A stretch of DNA of 64,000 nt from an uncultured Verrucomicrobiota bacterium (GCA_903898675.1 CAIUGM010000036.1:121470-185469), one strand, 5' to 3'. Counted from the stretch's first letter, positions 1 to 11,035 are shown. Numbers and translations are program-made. The notes: generated from the sequence alone by a model not told the origin.

Positions 1-16
1 ACCTCGCCCCCGTTTC

Positions 17-505
17 ATGAGGTCGCGCGCCGCCACCTGCCTCGTGCTGGCACTCTGCGTCCCGCTGGCGCTGGTCCCGGGTTGCGCGAAGCCGCCGGAG
101 CCGGCCGGCGCGGCGCCGATCAAGCACGAGCACAAGCCGCCGCACGGCGGCACCCCGGTCGTGCTCGGCGCCGAGATTTATCATGTCGAACTCGTGCTGG
201 ATCCCGCGACCGGCCGGCTGCAGGCGTATGTATTCGACGGCGAGTTGGAGAACTTCATCCGCTCCCCGCTGCCGGCCTTGCAGATCGATGCGACGGTCCG
301 GGGCGCGACCCGGACCCTGCGGCTGGCGGCCGTGGCGAATCCCGCTACAGGCGAGACGGTGGGCGACACCGCCCTCTTTGAAACCCAGGCCGACTGGCTG
401 AAGTCCACCCCGAGTTTCGATGGCATGCTGAAAAGCATCGTAATCCGCGGCACGACCTTTACGGACGTGAAATTCAATTTCCCGAAAGGGAACGACCGGG
501 ACTGA
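17..505 (+). CDS. Putative lipoprotein with His-rich segment, possibly metal-related
   Basis: This 162-residue protein starts with a lipoprotein-type signal peptide: a hydrophobic stretch ending LVPGC, with the acceptor Cys near residue 23. A Pro/Ala linker and a histidine-rich segment, HEHKPPHGG (about residues 37-45), follow, then a beta-rich region that I read as periplasmic. HKPPHGG-type segments recur in small proteins next to cation uptake or efflux genes, so a metal-linked role is plausible but inferred. It is followed after 6 bases by a small membrane protein and then a TonB receptor, all on the same strand, which suggests one envelope-transport unit. The exact function is not recognised. 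Confidence 0.75.
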   Translation: MRSRAATCLVLALCVPLALVPGCAKPPEPAGAAPIKHEHKPPHGGTPVVLGAEIYHVELVLDPATGRLQAYVFDGELENFIRSPLPALQIDATVRGATRTLRLAAVANPATGETVGDTALFETQADWLKSTPSFDGMLKSIVIRGTTFTDVKFNFPKGNDRD

Positions 506-511
506 TCCAGG

Positions 512-832
512 ATGAACCGTCAGTCGCTCCTCTTTTTTAGAAACCGCTGGACGGCCCTGATCGGCGCCGGGTGCGCGGCGCTTGTACTCGTGCTGGCAAT
601 TCTCGCCGCCGATCCCGAGGCCCATCGCTGGCTGCATGCCGACTCCGACCACGAGGATCACTCCTGTGCGGTTGTCCTGTTTGTGCACGGCCTCACCTCC
701 GCCTTGGCGGAAGTGGCGCTGGCCCTGGTCGCGTGGCGCCTGATTTCAGTGCTGGGGCGGGCCGGTCAGGTGCTTTGGCTCGCCGCCCCGTCCCATTCCC
801 TGCCGCCGGCGTGCGGCCCGCCGGCAGCCTGA
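512..832 (+). CDS. Small membrane protein upstream of TonB receptor
   Basis: This is a 106-residue protein with two hydrophobic segments (about residues 15-33 and 52-82) separated by a short His/Asp-rich stretch, HADSDHEDHSC. The C-terminus PPACGPPAA resembles the proline-rich tails of small DUF2946-like proteins that sit beside copper or TonB genes; this is weak similarity by eye only. It begins 6 bases after the lipoprotein stop with an agg just before the ATG, so the two are probably co-transcribed. The His and Cys residues between the membrane segments could bind metal, which is inference. Confidence 0.65.
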   Translation: MNRQSLLFFRNRWTALIGAGCAALVLVLAILAADPEAHRWLHADSDHEDHSCAVVLFVHGLTSALAEVALALVAWRLISVLGRAGQVLWLAAPSHSLPPACGPPAA

Positions 833-944
833 GGCGGTTTTCCCCTGGGTCGTTTGACGACCAGCAACCGTGCCCGGTGATGCGCTCCCCGGGCCGCGGC
901 GTCCAACCTGATGGCGCATTCACTGAACCCTTCCCGCAGTCTCC

Positions 945-3122
945 ATGAATTTCCGTCTTTCCTCCCTCCTCCTGCTCCTGCTCGGCCTGGGCACCGCCCA
1001 CGCCGACCCCGCTCCAGCGGACACCCCCGCGGATGCCGTCCCCAAATCCTCCGCCGCGCTCACGCTCGATGCCTTTGTCGTGAACGGCAAACTCGACGAG
1101 GCGCGCGAGCAGATCGTGCCCAGCCTCGGCGCCACCTCGTTCCTCATGACCGCGCAGCAGATCGACAACCTGCCGCAGGGGGCGGATGCGCCCTTCAACC
1201 AACTGCTCCTGCGCGCCCCGGGCGTGGCCGCCGATTCGGCGGCGAACGGCGACCTCCATGTCCGTGGCGAGCACGCCAACCTGCAATACCGGATTAACGA
1301 TGTGCTCCTGCCCGAGGGCATCTCCGGGTTCGGCCTTGAGCTGGACCCGCGTTTTGTCGACACCCTGCAGTTCGTCACTGGCTCGCTGCCGGCGCAGTAT
1401 GGCTTCCGCACCGCCGGCGTGGTGGACATCCACACCAACAGCGGCGCGGCCGGTCAGGGCAGCAGCGTCTCCCTCTACGGCGGCAGCTTCGGCACGCTCC
1501 GGCCGAGCTTCGCCTCCAGCGGTTCCGCCGGCCAGCTGAGCTATTTCATCAACGGCAGCTACGACCACAACGACCTCGGCATCGAGAACCCGACCGCCGG
1601 CGCCAGGGCGATCCATGACACCACCGACCAGGCGAAGGTGTTTTCCTATTTCTCCTACCTGCTCGACGACCAGAGCCGCATCACGGTCATGCTGAGCGCG
1701 TCCGACAGCAAATTCCAGGTGCCCAATACGCCGGGCGTGGCCGCGGGCACCTCGCCCGACGGCACGCCCTGGGTGCCGGGTTTCTTCGACTCGGTGCGCC
1801 TGGACGAGAACCAGCACGAGCAAAATTATTACGGCGTCATCAGCCTCCAGAAATCGCTCGGCGACCTGAACTACCAGGTGTCCGTGCTCGGCCGCGACAG
1901 CCGGGTGCACTTCACGCCCGACCCGTTCGGCGACCTGTACTTCAACGGCGTCGCGAGCGACGTGGCGCGCCGGCTGCAGTCGGCCGGCCTGCAGCTGGAC
2001 GGCAGCGACGCGGTGAACGACCGGCACACGCTGCGCGCCGGGACGATGCTGCTGCGCGAGTCCGTCACCGCCAACGCCACCACCACGGTTTTCCCGGTGG
2101 ACGCCAACGGTGACCCCACCGGGCCGGCCTTCCCCATCGCCGACCGCCAGAAGCTCCACGGCACCTTCGCCGGAATATACGTTCAGGACGAGTGGACGCT
2201 CACCCCGAAGCTCACGCTCAACTACGGGGCGCGCTTCGACGTCTTCAATTCCTCCTTCGACGACGAAAACCAGCTCAGCCCGCGCCTGAACCTGATCTAC
2301 AAGGCCTCGGACTCCACGACGCTGCACGCCGGTTATGCGCGCTACTTCACCCCGCCGCCGGTGGAAAATGTTCCCGGCAGCACCGTGGCCAGCTTTGACG
2401 GCACCTCGAACGCCTCGGCGCTGGACCGGGATGATCCGGTCAAGGCGGAGCGCGCGGATTATTTCGACGCCGGCCTCAGCCGGAAACTTTCTCCCGGATT
2501 CCAGGTGGGCGTCGACGCCTACTACAAGCGCGCGAAGAACCAGCTCGACGACGGCTTGTTCGGCCAGACCCTGATCCTTTCCGCGTTCAACTACGCGAAG
2601 GGCGAGATCTACGGCGTGGAGCTCACCGCCTCGTACACGCGCGGTGGTTTCTCGACGTACCTCAACCTGGCCCGCGCCAAGGCGCAGGGCCGGGATTGGA
2701 TTTCGTCGCAGTTCCTGTTCGATCCGGCCGACCTGGCCTACGTGCACACGCACGCGATCGCCCTTGATCATGACCAGGCGCTGACCGGCTCGTTCGGCGC
2801 CGCGTATCGCTGGAAGCGGAGCCGCGGCGACACCCAGGTTTTCATCGACACGCTTTACGGCAGCGGCCTCCGCACCGATGCGACCGCCCCCGATGGCTCC
2901 ACCATTCCCAACGGCGGCACCGTGCCCTCGTCCTACACCGTGGGCGTGGGCGCGGAGCGAACCTTCAAGGTGGGCGCAAACCGCTACTGGAAAATCCGCG
3001 GCGACATCGTGAACCTCACCGACAACCCCTACGCGTTGCGCGACGGCACCGGCGTCGGCGTCAACGCCGCGCAGTACGGCATGCGGCGCGGATTCTTCGG
3101 CTCGGTGGGCTACAACTTCTAG
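945..3122 (+). CDS. TonB-dependent outer-membrane receptor
   Basis: This 725-residue protein has a signal peptide (about 1-20), then LDAFVV, which resembles a TonB box, then a plug domain and a beta-barrel ending in the C-terminal aromatic signature GYNF used for barrel assembly. The plug contains the typical LLRAPGV and RGEHANLQYRINDV segments (about residues 85-125). Such receptors import siderophores, metal complexes, cofactors or glycans using TonB energy; the ligand cannot be told from sequence. The upstream His-containing lipoprotein and small membrane protein point toward a metal or metal-chelate substrate (inference). No Shine-Dalgarno is visible before the ATG. A strong hairpin follows the stop codon. 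Confidence 0.93.
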   Translation: MNFRLSSLLLLLLGLGTAHADPAPADTPADAVPKSSAALTLDAFVVNGKLDEAREQIVPSLGATSFLMTAQQIDNLPQGADAPFNQLLLRAPGVAADSAANGDLHVRGEHANLQYRINDVLLPEGISGFGLELDPRFVDTLQFVTGSLPAQYGFRTAGVVDIHTNSGAAGQGSSVSLYGGSFGTLRPSFASSGSAGQLSYFINGSYDHNDLGIENPTAGARAIHDTTDQAKVFSYFSYLLDDQSRITVMLSASDSKFQVPNTPGVAAGTSPDGTPWVPGFFDSVRLDENQHEQNYYGVISLQKSLGDLNYQVSVLGRDSRVHFTPDPFGDLYFNGVASDVARRLQSAGLQLDGSDAVNDRHTLRAGTMLLRESVTANATTTVFPVDANGDPTGPAFPIADRQKLHGTFAGIYVQDEWTLTPKLTLNYGARFDVFNSSFDDENQLSPRLNLIYKASDSTTLHAGYARYFTPPPVENVPGSTVASFDGTSNASALDRDDPVKAERADYFDAGLSRKLSPGFQVGVDAYYKRAKNQLDDGLFGQTLILSAFNYAKGEIYGVELTASYTRGGFSTYLNLARAKAQGRDWISSQFLFDPADLAYVHTHAIALDHDQALTGSFGAAYRWKRSRGDTQVFIDTLYGSGLRTDATAPDGSTIPNGGTVPSSYTVGVGAERTFKVGANRYWKIRGDIVNLTDNPYALRDGTGVGVNAAQYGMRRGFFGSVGYNF

Positions 3123-3143
3123 GCTCTGTCCGCGGAATCGCGG

Positions 3144-3191
3144 CTGCGCACCAACGGATGCGCCAAGGCCTCCGCATCCGTTGGTGCGCAG
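3144..3191. terminator. Perfect 19-bp inverted repeat after TonB receptor
   Basis: The left arm at 3144-3162 (ctgcgcaccaacggatgcg) is exactly complementary to the right arm at 3173-3191, with a 10-base loop. It starts 21 bases after the receptor stop codon. There is no T-run on either side, so it is either a factor-dependent or U-poor terminator, an mRNA-stabilising stem, or a dispersed REP-like element. Only its position supports the terminator reading. Confidence 0.6.
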
Positions 3192-3231
3192 TCCTTGGCG
3201 GGCGGATTTAACTGGCCTCACCTTTCGGCGT

Positions 3232-3261
3232 TTGACAGTTTTGGGGAAACACTACCCCCTA
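3232..3261 (+). promoter_or_regulatory. Possible promoter of the pyrophosphatase gene
   Basis: A perfect -35 hexamer TTGACA lies at 3232-3237, 31 bases before the ATG at 3268. No convincing -10 box follows; the DNA is acactaccccct. With so short a leader the transcript would be nearly leaderless. A ggggaaacactacccc inverted motif lies directly upstream of the start. This is weak evidence. Confidence 0.3.
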
Positions 3262-3267
3262 CCCGCT

Positions 3268-5745
<2,478 letters not shown>

Positions 5746-5775
5746 CCGGGGCGGTTGCCCGCCCCGTCCCCCCTC

Positions 5776-5804
5776 GGCCGCGGCTCACCCCGCGGCCTTT
5801 TTTT
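5776..5804 (+). terminator. Rho-independent terminator of hppA
   Basis: An 8-bp stem, ggccgcgg/ccgcggcc (5776-5783 and 5790-5797), with a 6-base loop is followed by seven T residues at 5798-5804. It begins 31 bases after the hppA stop codon. Confidence 0.9.
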
Positions 5805-5847
5805 GGTAGACTCGCTAAGCTTTCCCGCCTCCATCCGTGTTAAGAAA

Positions 5848-6336
5848 ATGAAACTGCCACCCGTCCTCGCCTGGTTGGTCGCCGTCACCTGCGCCTGCCT
5901 GGGCGGCTGCAACTACGACTTCCCGCTCACGGCGAAACCCACCCGCCCGGTGGACGGACGGCTCATCGGGAACTGGGTCGCCGCAAACAAGGACGACCCG
6001 AAGGAGGAAATCATGTCCGTGCGCCGGCTGGATGACTCCACGTATGTCGTCGTCATGGACCACGACCTCTACCGCGCCTTCCACTCGGACTTCGCCGGTA
6101 CCGCCTTTCTCAGTGTGCAGAGCCTCCAGCCCGGCACCGACGACCGCAAGTACGTCTACTTCGGGTGGCAGCTCTCCGCCGATGGCGAACACCTCAGCCT
6201 GAAGGGAGTCAGCAACAAGGTGGTGCCCGAGGAAACCAAGTCGCGGTCCGACGCCCAGCGCCTGATCAAGGCGAACCTCGCCAACCCGAAACTCTACGGG
6301 GATGAGATGCTGTTCACCCGCAAGACACCGCGGTAG
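5848..6336 (+). CDS. Hypothetical lipoprotein
   Basis: This is a 162-residue protein with a lipoprotein signal ending LGGC (acceptor Cys21). After it the sequence has DGRLIGNWVA and YVVVMDHD segments, a pattern common in small lipocalin-like or META-like secreted proteins, but no family is recognised. The ATG at 5848 is preferred because it gives the complete lipobox; an earlier in-frame start would put about 30 residues, translated from the terminator DNA, in front of the signal. It stands alone between a terminator and a repeat-rich spacer. Confidence 0.75.
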   Translation: MKLPPVLAWLVAVTCACLGGCNYDFPLTAKPTRPVDGRLIGNWVAANKDDPKEEIMSVRRLDDSTYVVVMDHDLYRAFHSDFAGTAFLSVQSLQPGTDDRKYVYFGWQLSADGEHLSLKGVSNKVVPEETKSRSDAQRLIKANLANPKLYGDEMLFTRKTPR

Positions 6337-6363
6337 GACAAGATGGGCAGAGCAGAGGCAAAC

Positions 6364-6560
6364 AATCGCGGAAGAGCGAAATACCGGAATCGGATTCCTT
6401 CCGCTCTTCCGTGTTTCCGCGATTAATCCGTGATTGATCAGCCCCGGCCCCCCTTCGCGCCCCTTGGCGTCCTTCGCGGTTAAGCCCACCCATTCTGTCG
6501 TCTGTGTATTCCGGGTGTTCCGTGGGCCCCGCTGCGTGTCGAAAAACGGGAACCTGCTCC
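6364..6560. repeat. Dispersed-repeat mosaic with inverted arms
   Basis: The first part, 6364-6424, is an interrupted hairpin: aatcgcgg and aagagcg on the left pair with cgctctt (6402-6408) and ccgcgatt (6417-6424) on the right. The rest holds the words ccttggcgtccttcgcgg and tattccgggtgttccg, which on the minus strand read as TAKDAKG and NTRNTQ. Such low-complexity words are typical of dispersed non-coding repeats in Verrucomicrobiota and other large-genome bacteria. A related tract (gttccttcgcgtttccgcgattt) lies near 6870-6895. Confidence 0.6.
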
Positions 6561-6608
6561 GTCCGGGGCGTACTCTATTGGGGTAATTCAACTCAACCCC
6601 TCCCTACC

Positions 6609-6785
6609 ATGCTCCGCTGGGCTTTAATCTTCTTTGTCTTCGGCCTCATTGCCGCCCTGTTGGGTTTCACCGGCATCGCCGGCACCTCCTTCGCGATCGC
6701 CAAGATCCTATTCTATATCTTCCTCGCGATCTTCCTGCTCCTGTTGCTGCTCGGCCTGTTCGCCGCCGATAAACTCAGCAAGTAG
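6609..6785 (+). CDS. DUF1328 (UPF0391) small membrane protein
   Basis: This 58-residue, almost wholly hydrophobic protein starts [19 protein letters not shown] and contains [17 protein letters not shown], the hallmark of the DUF1328/YtjA family. Two membrane segments are predicted (about 3-20 and 28-50). The family is widespread and often stress-induced in enterobacteria, but its molecular role is unknown. The ATG at 6609 is chosen because it matches the family start; the earlier in-frame ATG adds repeat-derived residues. The upstream DNA is ccctacc, with no Shine-Dalgarno. Confidence 0.9.
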   Translation: MLRWALIFFVFGLIAALLGFTGIAGTSFAIAKILFYIFLAIFLLLLLLGLFAADKLSK

Positions 6786-6953
6786 GGCGAACCGCTCCTT
6801 CCGCCGCGTGGCGCCCTGCAGGGCAAACCCCCTGATTCGCCTTTTATGGATTCGGCGGTTTAGCGTTTCCGTTCCTTCGCGTTTCCGCGATTTGCCTTTC
6901 TGCTGCCTCCCTCGCGCGCTGGACATCGCGTTTCTCCCGGGCAACATGCCCGG

Positions 6954-8732
6954 ATGCGATTGACCCTTCCACGCCCGGGCCGTTTCCCGCTTGGGTTGCT
7001 CCTCGCCGCGGCGACCGCCGCGTTTGTCCATGCCGCCACGCCCGCCTTCGACCAGTGGGTTGATACCTTCGCCGCCGACTGGATGCGCCAGAATCCCCAG
7101 GAGGCGACCAGCCGGCAGTACTTCACCGGTGACGAGCAGGACGCGCTCGACCGGAAACTCACCCCCATCACGCCGGAATACCGGGCCGCCCGCGTCGCCC
7201 TGGCCCGGCGTGGCATCGAGCAGCTCAGACACTTCGACCGGACCCAGCTCGACGCCAGCCAACGCGTCTCCGCCGCGGCCCTCGACTGGCTGCTGGACGA
7301 CATCGTGCGCAGCGAGCCGTTCAATGATTACAACTTCGTCTTCCAGCAATTCAGCGGCCTGCAGGTCAACCTCGTCAACTTCCTCAGCCAGACCCATCCC
7401 ATCCGCAACACCCGCGACATCGAGAACTACCTGGTCCGGCTCGACCAGGTCGCGGCGTTGATGGACGAGGGCATCGATCAGGCGAAGGACCGCGCCAGCC
7501 GCGGCTTCCTGCCCCCGAAATTCATCCTCACCTCGACGCTCGCCCAGTTTGACCGTTTCCTGGCGGGCGAGCCGGCGCAGAATGTGCTCGTCGCCTCCCT
7601 GGACGAACGCGCCGCTAAACTGAAGGACGTCTCCGCCGAAGCCCGGGCCAAGTTCACCGCCGAGGCGGAACGGATCGTCACGACCTCGGTTATTCCCGCC
7701 TTCCGCCGGGCTCAGGCCTTGCTGTCATCACAGCTGCCCCGCGCCACCGACGAGGCCGGCATCTCGCGCCTGCCGGGCGGCGACCGGGCCTACGCCAACG
7801 CGCTGCACCACCTGACCACCACCAACCTGACCGCCGTGCAGGTGCATGAGCTCGGCCTGAAGGAAGTCGCCCGCATCGAGGCCGAGATGGACGTCCTGTT
7901 CAAGCAGCTCGGCTACACCACCGGCTCGATCAAGGAACGGATGGAAAAACTCGATGCCGATTCCCAGCCGCCCGCCGAGCCGGATCCCCGCCCGGCGCTG
8001 CTGGCACGGTACGACGAGATCCTCCGCGATGCCGAAAAGCGCGCCGCGCTCATGTTTGATCTCCGGCCCGAGGCGCCGGTCGTCGTGAAACGCGAGCCGC
8101 CCTTCACGGAGAAGAGCGCCGCCGCCCACTACACCTCGCCGGCCAAGGACGGATCGCGGCCCGGCATCTTCTGGGCGCCGCTACCCGGCCCGAAATTTGA
8201 AATCAGCGAGATGCGCACCCTCGTCTACCATGAGGCGGTGCCCGGCCATCACTTCCAGATCGCGTTGCAGCTGGAGATGAAGGAACTGCCGCGGTTTCGC
8301 CGCGACGGCGTGTTCGGCTTCATTTCCGCCCACGGCGAGGGCTGGGCACTTTACGCCGAGAATCTCGCGGCCGAGTCCGGCTGGTACGACGGCGACCCCA
8401 AGGGCCACCTCGGCCAGTTGAACGACGAGCTTTTCCGGGCGCGCCGGCTCGTGGTCGACACCGGCCTGCACACGATGCACTGGACCCGCCAGCAGGCGAT
8501 CGATTACGGCATCCGGCCGTCCGAGGTGGAACGCTATGTCGTCTGGCCCGGCCAGGCCTGTTCCTATAAGATCGGCATGCTGAAAATCCTCGAGCTGCGC
8601 GCCAGGGCCCGGACGGCGCTCGGCGACAAGTTCTCCCTGAAGGAATTCCACAACGTCGTCCTGCGCGCCGGCAACGTGCCGCTGGCCGTCCTCGAGCAGG
8701 TGATCGACGACTACATCGCGACTACGCGCTGA
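6954..8732 (+). CDS. DUF885 family secreted metallopeptidase-like protein
   Basis: This 592-residue protein has an N-terminal signal peptide (about 1-28) and a long helical DUF885 body. The zinc-site pattern is present: HEAVPGH at 426-432 and a downstream Glu in HGEGWALYAE (Glu462). DUF885 proteins are considered M32-like carboxypeptidase or thermolysin-clan relatives; substrates are mostly unknown. It probably acts in the periplasm or outside the cell. Its last 22 bases overlap, tail to tail, the convergent ORF6N gene. The ATG at 6954 is used; an ATG eight bases upstream is out of frame. Confidence 0.92.
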   Translation: MRLTLPRPGRFPLGLLLAAATAAFVHAATPAFDQWVDTFAADWMRQNPQEATSRQYFTGDEQDALDRKLTPITPEYRAARVALARRGIEQLRHFDRTQLDASQRVSAAALDWLLDDIVRSEPFNDYNFVFQQFSGLQVNLVNFLSQTHPIRNTRDIENYLVRLDQVAALMDEGIDQAKDRASRGFLPPKFILTSTLAQFDRFLAGEPAQNVLVASLDERAAKLKDVSAEARAKFTAEAERIVTTSVIPAFRRAQALLSSQLPRATDEAGISRLPGGDRAYANALHHLTTTNLTAVQVHELGLKEVARIEAEMDVLFKQLGYTTGSIKERMEKLDADSQPPAEPDPRPALLARYDEILRDAEKRAALMFDLRPEAPVVVKREPPFTEKSAAAHYTSPAKDGSRPGIFWAPLPGPKFEISEMRTLVYHEAVPGHHFQIALQLEMKELPRFRRDGVFGFISAHGEGWALYAENLAAESGWYDGDPKGHLGQLNDELFRARRLVVDTGLHTMHWTRQQAIDYGIRPSEVERYVVWPGQACSYKIGMLKILELRARARTALGDKFSLKEFHNVVLRAGNVPLAVLEQVIDDYIATTR

Positions 8733-9289
8733 ACCGGATCTGCCCGCTGGATAAATCCAATCCTGCGCCGGGGCCTTGCCGGCGGCGGGGCCAGCAGGGG
8801 CTGTAATCTTTTCCAGAGAATCTGGAGCGCGGAGCCGTGTTCGAGCAGCGTGCGATCGATTTCCGCCAGCCGCTTGAGGATGGTCGCGTTGGCCGCCAAT
8901 GCTTCGCGCTGCAGGATGAAGGCCCGGACGATATAGACACTCATCTCGATGGCTTTGGGGCTGCGCAGAACGTTCGCCGCCATAACTGCACCATGCTCGG
9001 TGAAGACCCAGGGGCGGTTACTCAGCCTCCGGCGCTGCGGTTTTGATGTGGTCACAGATTGTGACCACATCGATGCGCCCGCTTGCTTCGTGGCAGCGGA
9101 TGGTGACAAGCCCATGAATTCAGCTTTGTTCAGTTGGAATGCAAAATCGGGGCCGAAGCGGGCCGCGTTTCGTTTGATCGCCTGGTTGAACGCCTTGGTC
9201 GTTGTGCCGTACAGCCGGGCCAGGTCGGCATCAAGGATCACCCGCTGGCCGCGCAAGGTCAGGATCTGATCGGATACCCCCGGCTTCAT
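8711..9289 (-). CDS. ORF6N domain (KilA-N-like) protein
   Basis: This is a 192-residue protein whose first 90 or so residues form an ORF6N domain, including ILTLRGQRVILDADLARLYG and KAFNQAIKRN, a DNA-binding fold of phage antirepressors that is also common as chromosomal singletons. A central VFTEHGAVMAANVL segment and a basic C-terminal tail (RPRRR) follow. The ATG at 9289 is chosen because the domain begins immediately after it. It lies 2 bases after the stop of a 48-codon ORF, so the two are probably coupled. No other phage gene is nearby, so it may be a regulator of an unknown target or a remnant. Confidence 0.85.
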   Translation of the reverse strand: MKPGVSDQILTLRGQRVILDADLARLYGTTTKAFNQAIKRNAARFGPDFAFQLNKAEFMGLSPSAATKQAGASMWSQSVTTSKPQRRRLSNRPWVFTEHGAVMAANVLRSPKAIEMSVYIVRAFILQREALAANATILKRLAEIDRTLLEHGSALQILWKRLQPLLAPPPARPRRRIGFIQRADPVQRVVAM

Positions 9290-9291
9290 CG

Positions 9292-9438
9292 TCACTCCCG
9301 CTGCACGCTCACCGTGCACGTGCGGCCGTCGGGATTGGGCGTGACGACCACGATCACGGCCCCCTCGCGCAGGCATTGCTGCACGAACGCCCCGGTTTCC
9401 GGCCGGGGGATGCTCTCGTGGATTTCCATCAGGATCAT
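9292..9438 (-). CDS. Small protein coupled to ORF6N gene
   Basis: This 48-residue ORF starts MILMEIHESIPRPETG and contains a hydrophobic core, EGAVIVVVTPNPDGRT. It ends 2 bases before the ORF6N start on the same strand, a spacing typical of translational coupling. Its composition looks protein-like rather than random, with a beta-strand pattern and no low-complexity tract. I do not recognise a family. It could be a partner or leader peptide for the ORF6N protein. A start at the second Met is also possible. Confidence 0.5.
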   Translation of the reverse strand: MILMEIHESIPRPETGAFVQQCLREGAVIVVVTPNPDGRTCTVSVQRE

Positions 9439-9587
9439 GGTCGCGTTTTGAAGCACCGCGAAAATCGCACAGCCTTCCCACCCCCGACAGGGAGCAAACC
9501 ACCTTAATTCAGGCCGGCGTATCCCGACCGGGCCGGCCGGCCGGATTTTTGTTTGGTCTCCCCTGCGCCCGGCCCTAGACCTTGGGG

Positions 9588-11003
9588 ATGAAACCACGCT
9601 TCATCGCCGCCATTCTCCTGGGCCTGCTGACCCAAGCCTGCATCGCCACCGGGCTGAGCCCGGAACAGCAGGCGTGGCTGGCCAAGGCCCACCGGCACGA
9701 GAAAGCGGGTTGGACCTATCTTCACATCGAAGGGGCTCCGCGTGAACGCGGCTTCCAGCACGGCTACCTCATGGCCCGGGAGATCGCCGAGGCCATGCGC
9801 GTGACCGCCGCGCAGTGGGAGCACGACAGCAGCTTTGACTGGGCCTGGCTGGTGAAACACACGAAGGGCTTCATCAACCCGGCGGTCGACCCCGAGAACC
9901 GGACCGAGATGCAGGGCATCGCCGAGGGGATGCAGGCGGCCGGAGTGGCCACCACTCTGGATGACATCATCGCCTTCAATGCCTCGATCGAGACCACCGG
10001 CTACTGGTGGCCCGAGGTGGCGAAAAAATTGGATGGCGGCGCCACGGTCGTCACCGCGCCCAAGGAGGCCTGTTCCTCCTTCATTGCCACGGGGAGCATG
10101 ACCAGGGACGGCGGCGTGGTGCTCGCGCACAACATGATGTGGGACTACACGGAGGCCTACTTCAACGTGATCATCGACCTCGTGCCGGCCAAGGGCCACC
10201 GCATCCTCATGCAGACGGTGCCCGGCTGGATTCACAGCGGCACGGACTTTTTCGTGACCGACGCCGGGCTCGTGGGCTCGGAGACCACGATCGGCGGTTT
10301 TCACGGCTTTACTGAGAAGGGCATTCCGGAATTCATCCGCGTCCGCCGGGCCATGCAGGACGCCGGGACCATCGACGAGTGGTGCGCGATCATGAAGCAG
10401 GGCAACAACGGCGGCTACGCGAACGCGTGGCTCCTGGGCGACGTCAACACCAAGGAGATCGCCCGCCTCGAGCTCGGCCTGAAATACACCGGCTTCGAGC
10501 GCACCAAAAACGGTTACTTCGTCGGATCCAACATCGCGGAAAACCTGAAGATCCTCCGGCTGGAAACCGACACCAACGACGTGGACATCCGGCTGTCGTC
10601 CGTGGCGCGCCGGGTGCGCTGGAAACAACTCATGAAAGAAAATGCCGGGAAGATCGACCTCGCCAAGGCCATGGAACTGGAGGCCGACTGCCATGACCTG
10701 TGCTACCTCACCACCGACAAGCCGAACGGCCGGGCGCTCGACTCGCACGGTGAGGCTGATCCCCAGCTGGGCAATGCCGGCCACACCCCCTTTTATCCTT
10801 CCGGCACCATCGACGCCAAGGCCGTCGACACGGCGATGGCGAAGCGGATGAGCTTCGCCGCCCGCTGGGGCTCGGCCGACGGCGTGGAGTTTGACGCGAA
10901 TAAATTCCTCTTGGATCACCCGCAGTTCGACTGGATGACCGGCGTGCTCAAGAGTCGTCCGGCCCAGCCGTGGGTTGACTTCACGGCGGGCGAGCAGAAC
11001 TGA
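9588..11003 (+). CDS. C45-type acyltransferase/hydrolase or phospholipase B-like protein
   Basis: This 471-residue protein has a signal peptide (MKPRFIAAILLGLLTQACIA). The early segment ERGFQHGYLMAREI and the later KEACSSFIATG, with Cys162 as the likely autoproteolytic nucleophile, fit the peptidase C45/phospholipase B-like (Ntn hydrolase) group. Members cleave amide or ester bonds of acylated substrates; the substrate here is unknown. It is probably exported. The ATG at 9588 is preferred over a TTG two codons upstream. The aldo/keto reductase gene follows 32 bases later on the same strand. Confidence 0.85.
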   Translation: MKPRFIAAILLGLLTQACIATGLSPEQQAWLAKAHRHEKAGWTYLHIEGAPRERGFQHGYLMAREIAEAMRVTAAQWEHDSSFDWAWLVKHTKGFINPAVDPENRTEMQGIAEGMQAAGVATTLDDIIAFNASIETTGYWWPEVAKKLDGGATVVTAPKEACSSFIATGSMTRDGGVVLAHNMMWDYTEAYFNVIIDLVPAKGHRILMQTVPGWIHSGTDFFVTDAGLVGSETTIGGFHGFTEKGIPEFIRVRRAMQDAGTIDEWCAIMKQGNNGGYANAWLLGDVNTKEIARLELGLKYTGFERTKNGYFVGSNIAENLKILRLETDTNDVDIRLSSVARRVRWKQLMKENAGKIDLAKAMELEADCHDLCYLTTDKPNGRALDSHGEADPQLGNAGHTPFYPSGTIDAKAVDTAMAKRMSFAARWGSADGVEFDANKFLLDHPQFDWMTGVLKSRPAQPWVDFTAGEQN

Positions 11004-11035
11004 ATTCCGCGGCTCAATTCCCCATCTTATTCCCC

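Noticed and set aside
693..3221. 842-codon minus-strand open frame across the TonB receptor
   Set aside because: It is an antisense shadow of a well-supported gene. It is rich in Arg, Gly, Val and Ala with no domain, as expected in high-GC DNA.
9512..9545. GGCCGG-rich tract followed by ATTTTTG, resembling a terminator
   Set aside because: No plus-strand gene ends upstream, and the stem is a simple repeated ggcc run without a single clear pairing.
9504..10919. 471-codon minus-strand frame opposite the C45 hydrolase
   Set aside because: No domain or signal; shadow of the plus-strand gene.
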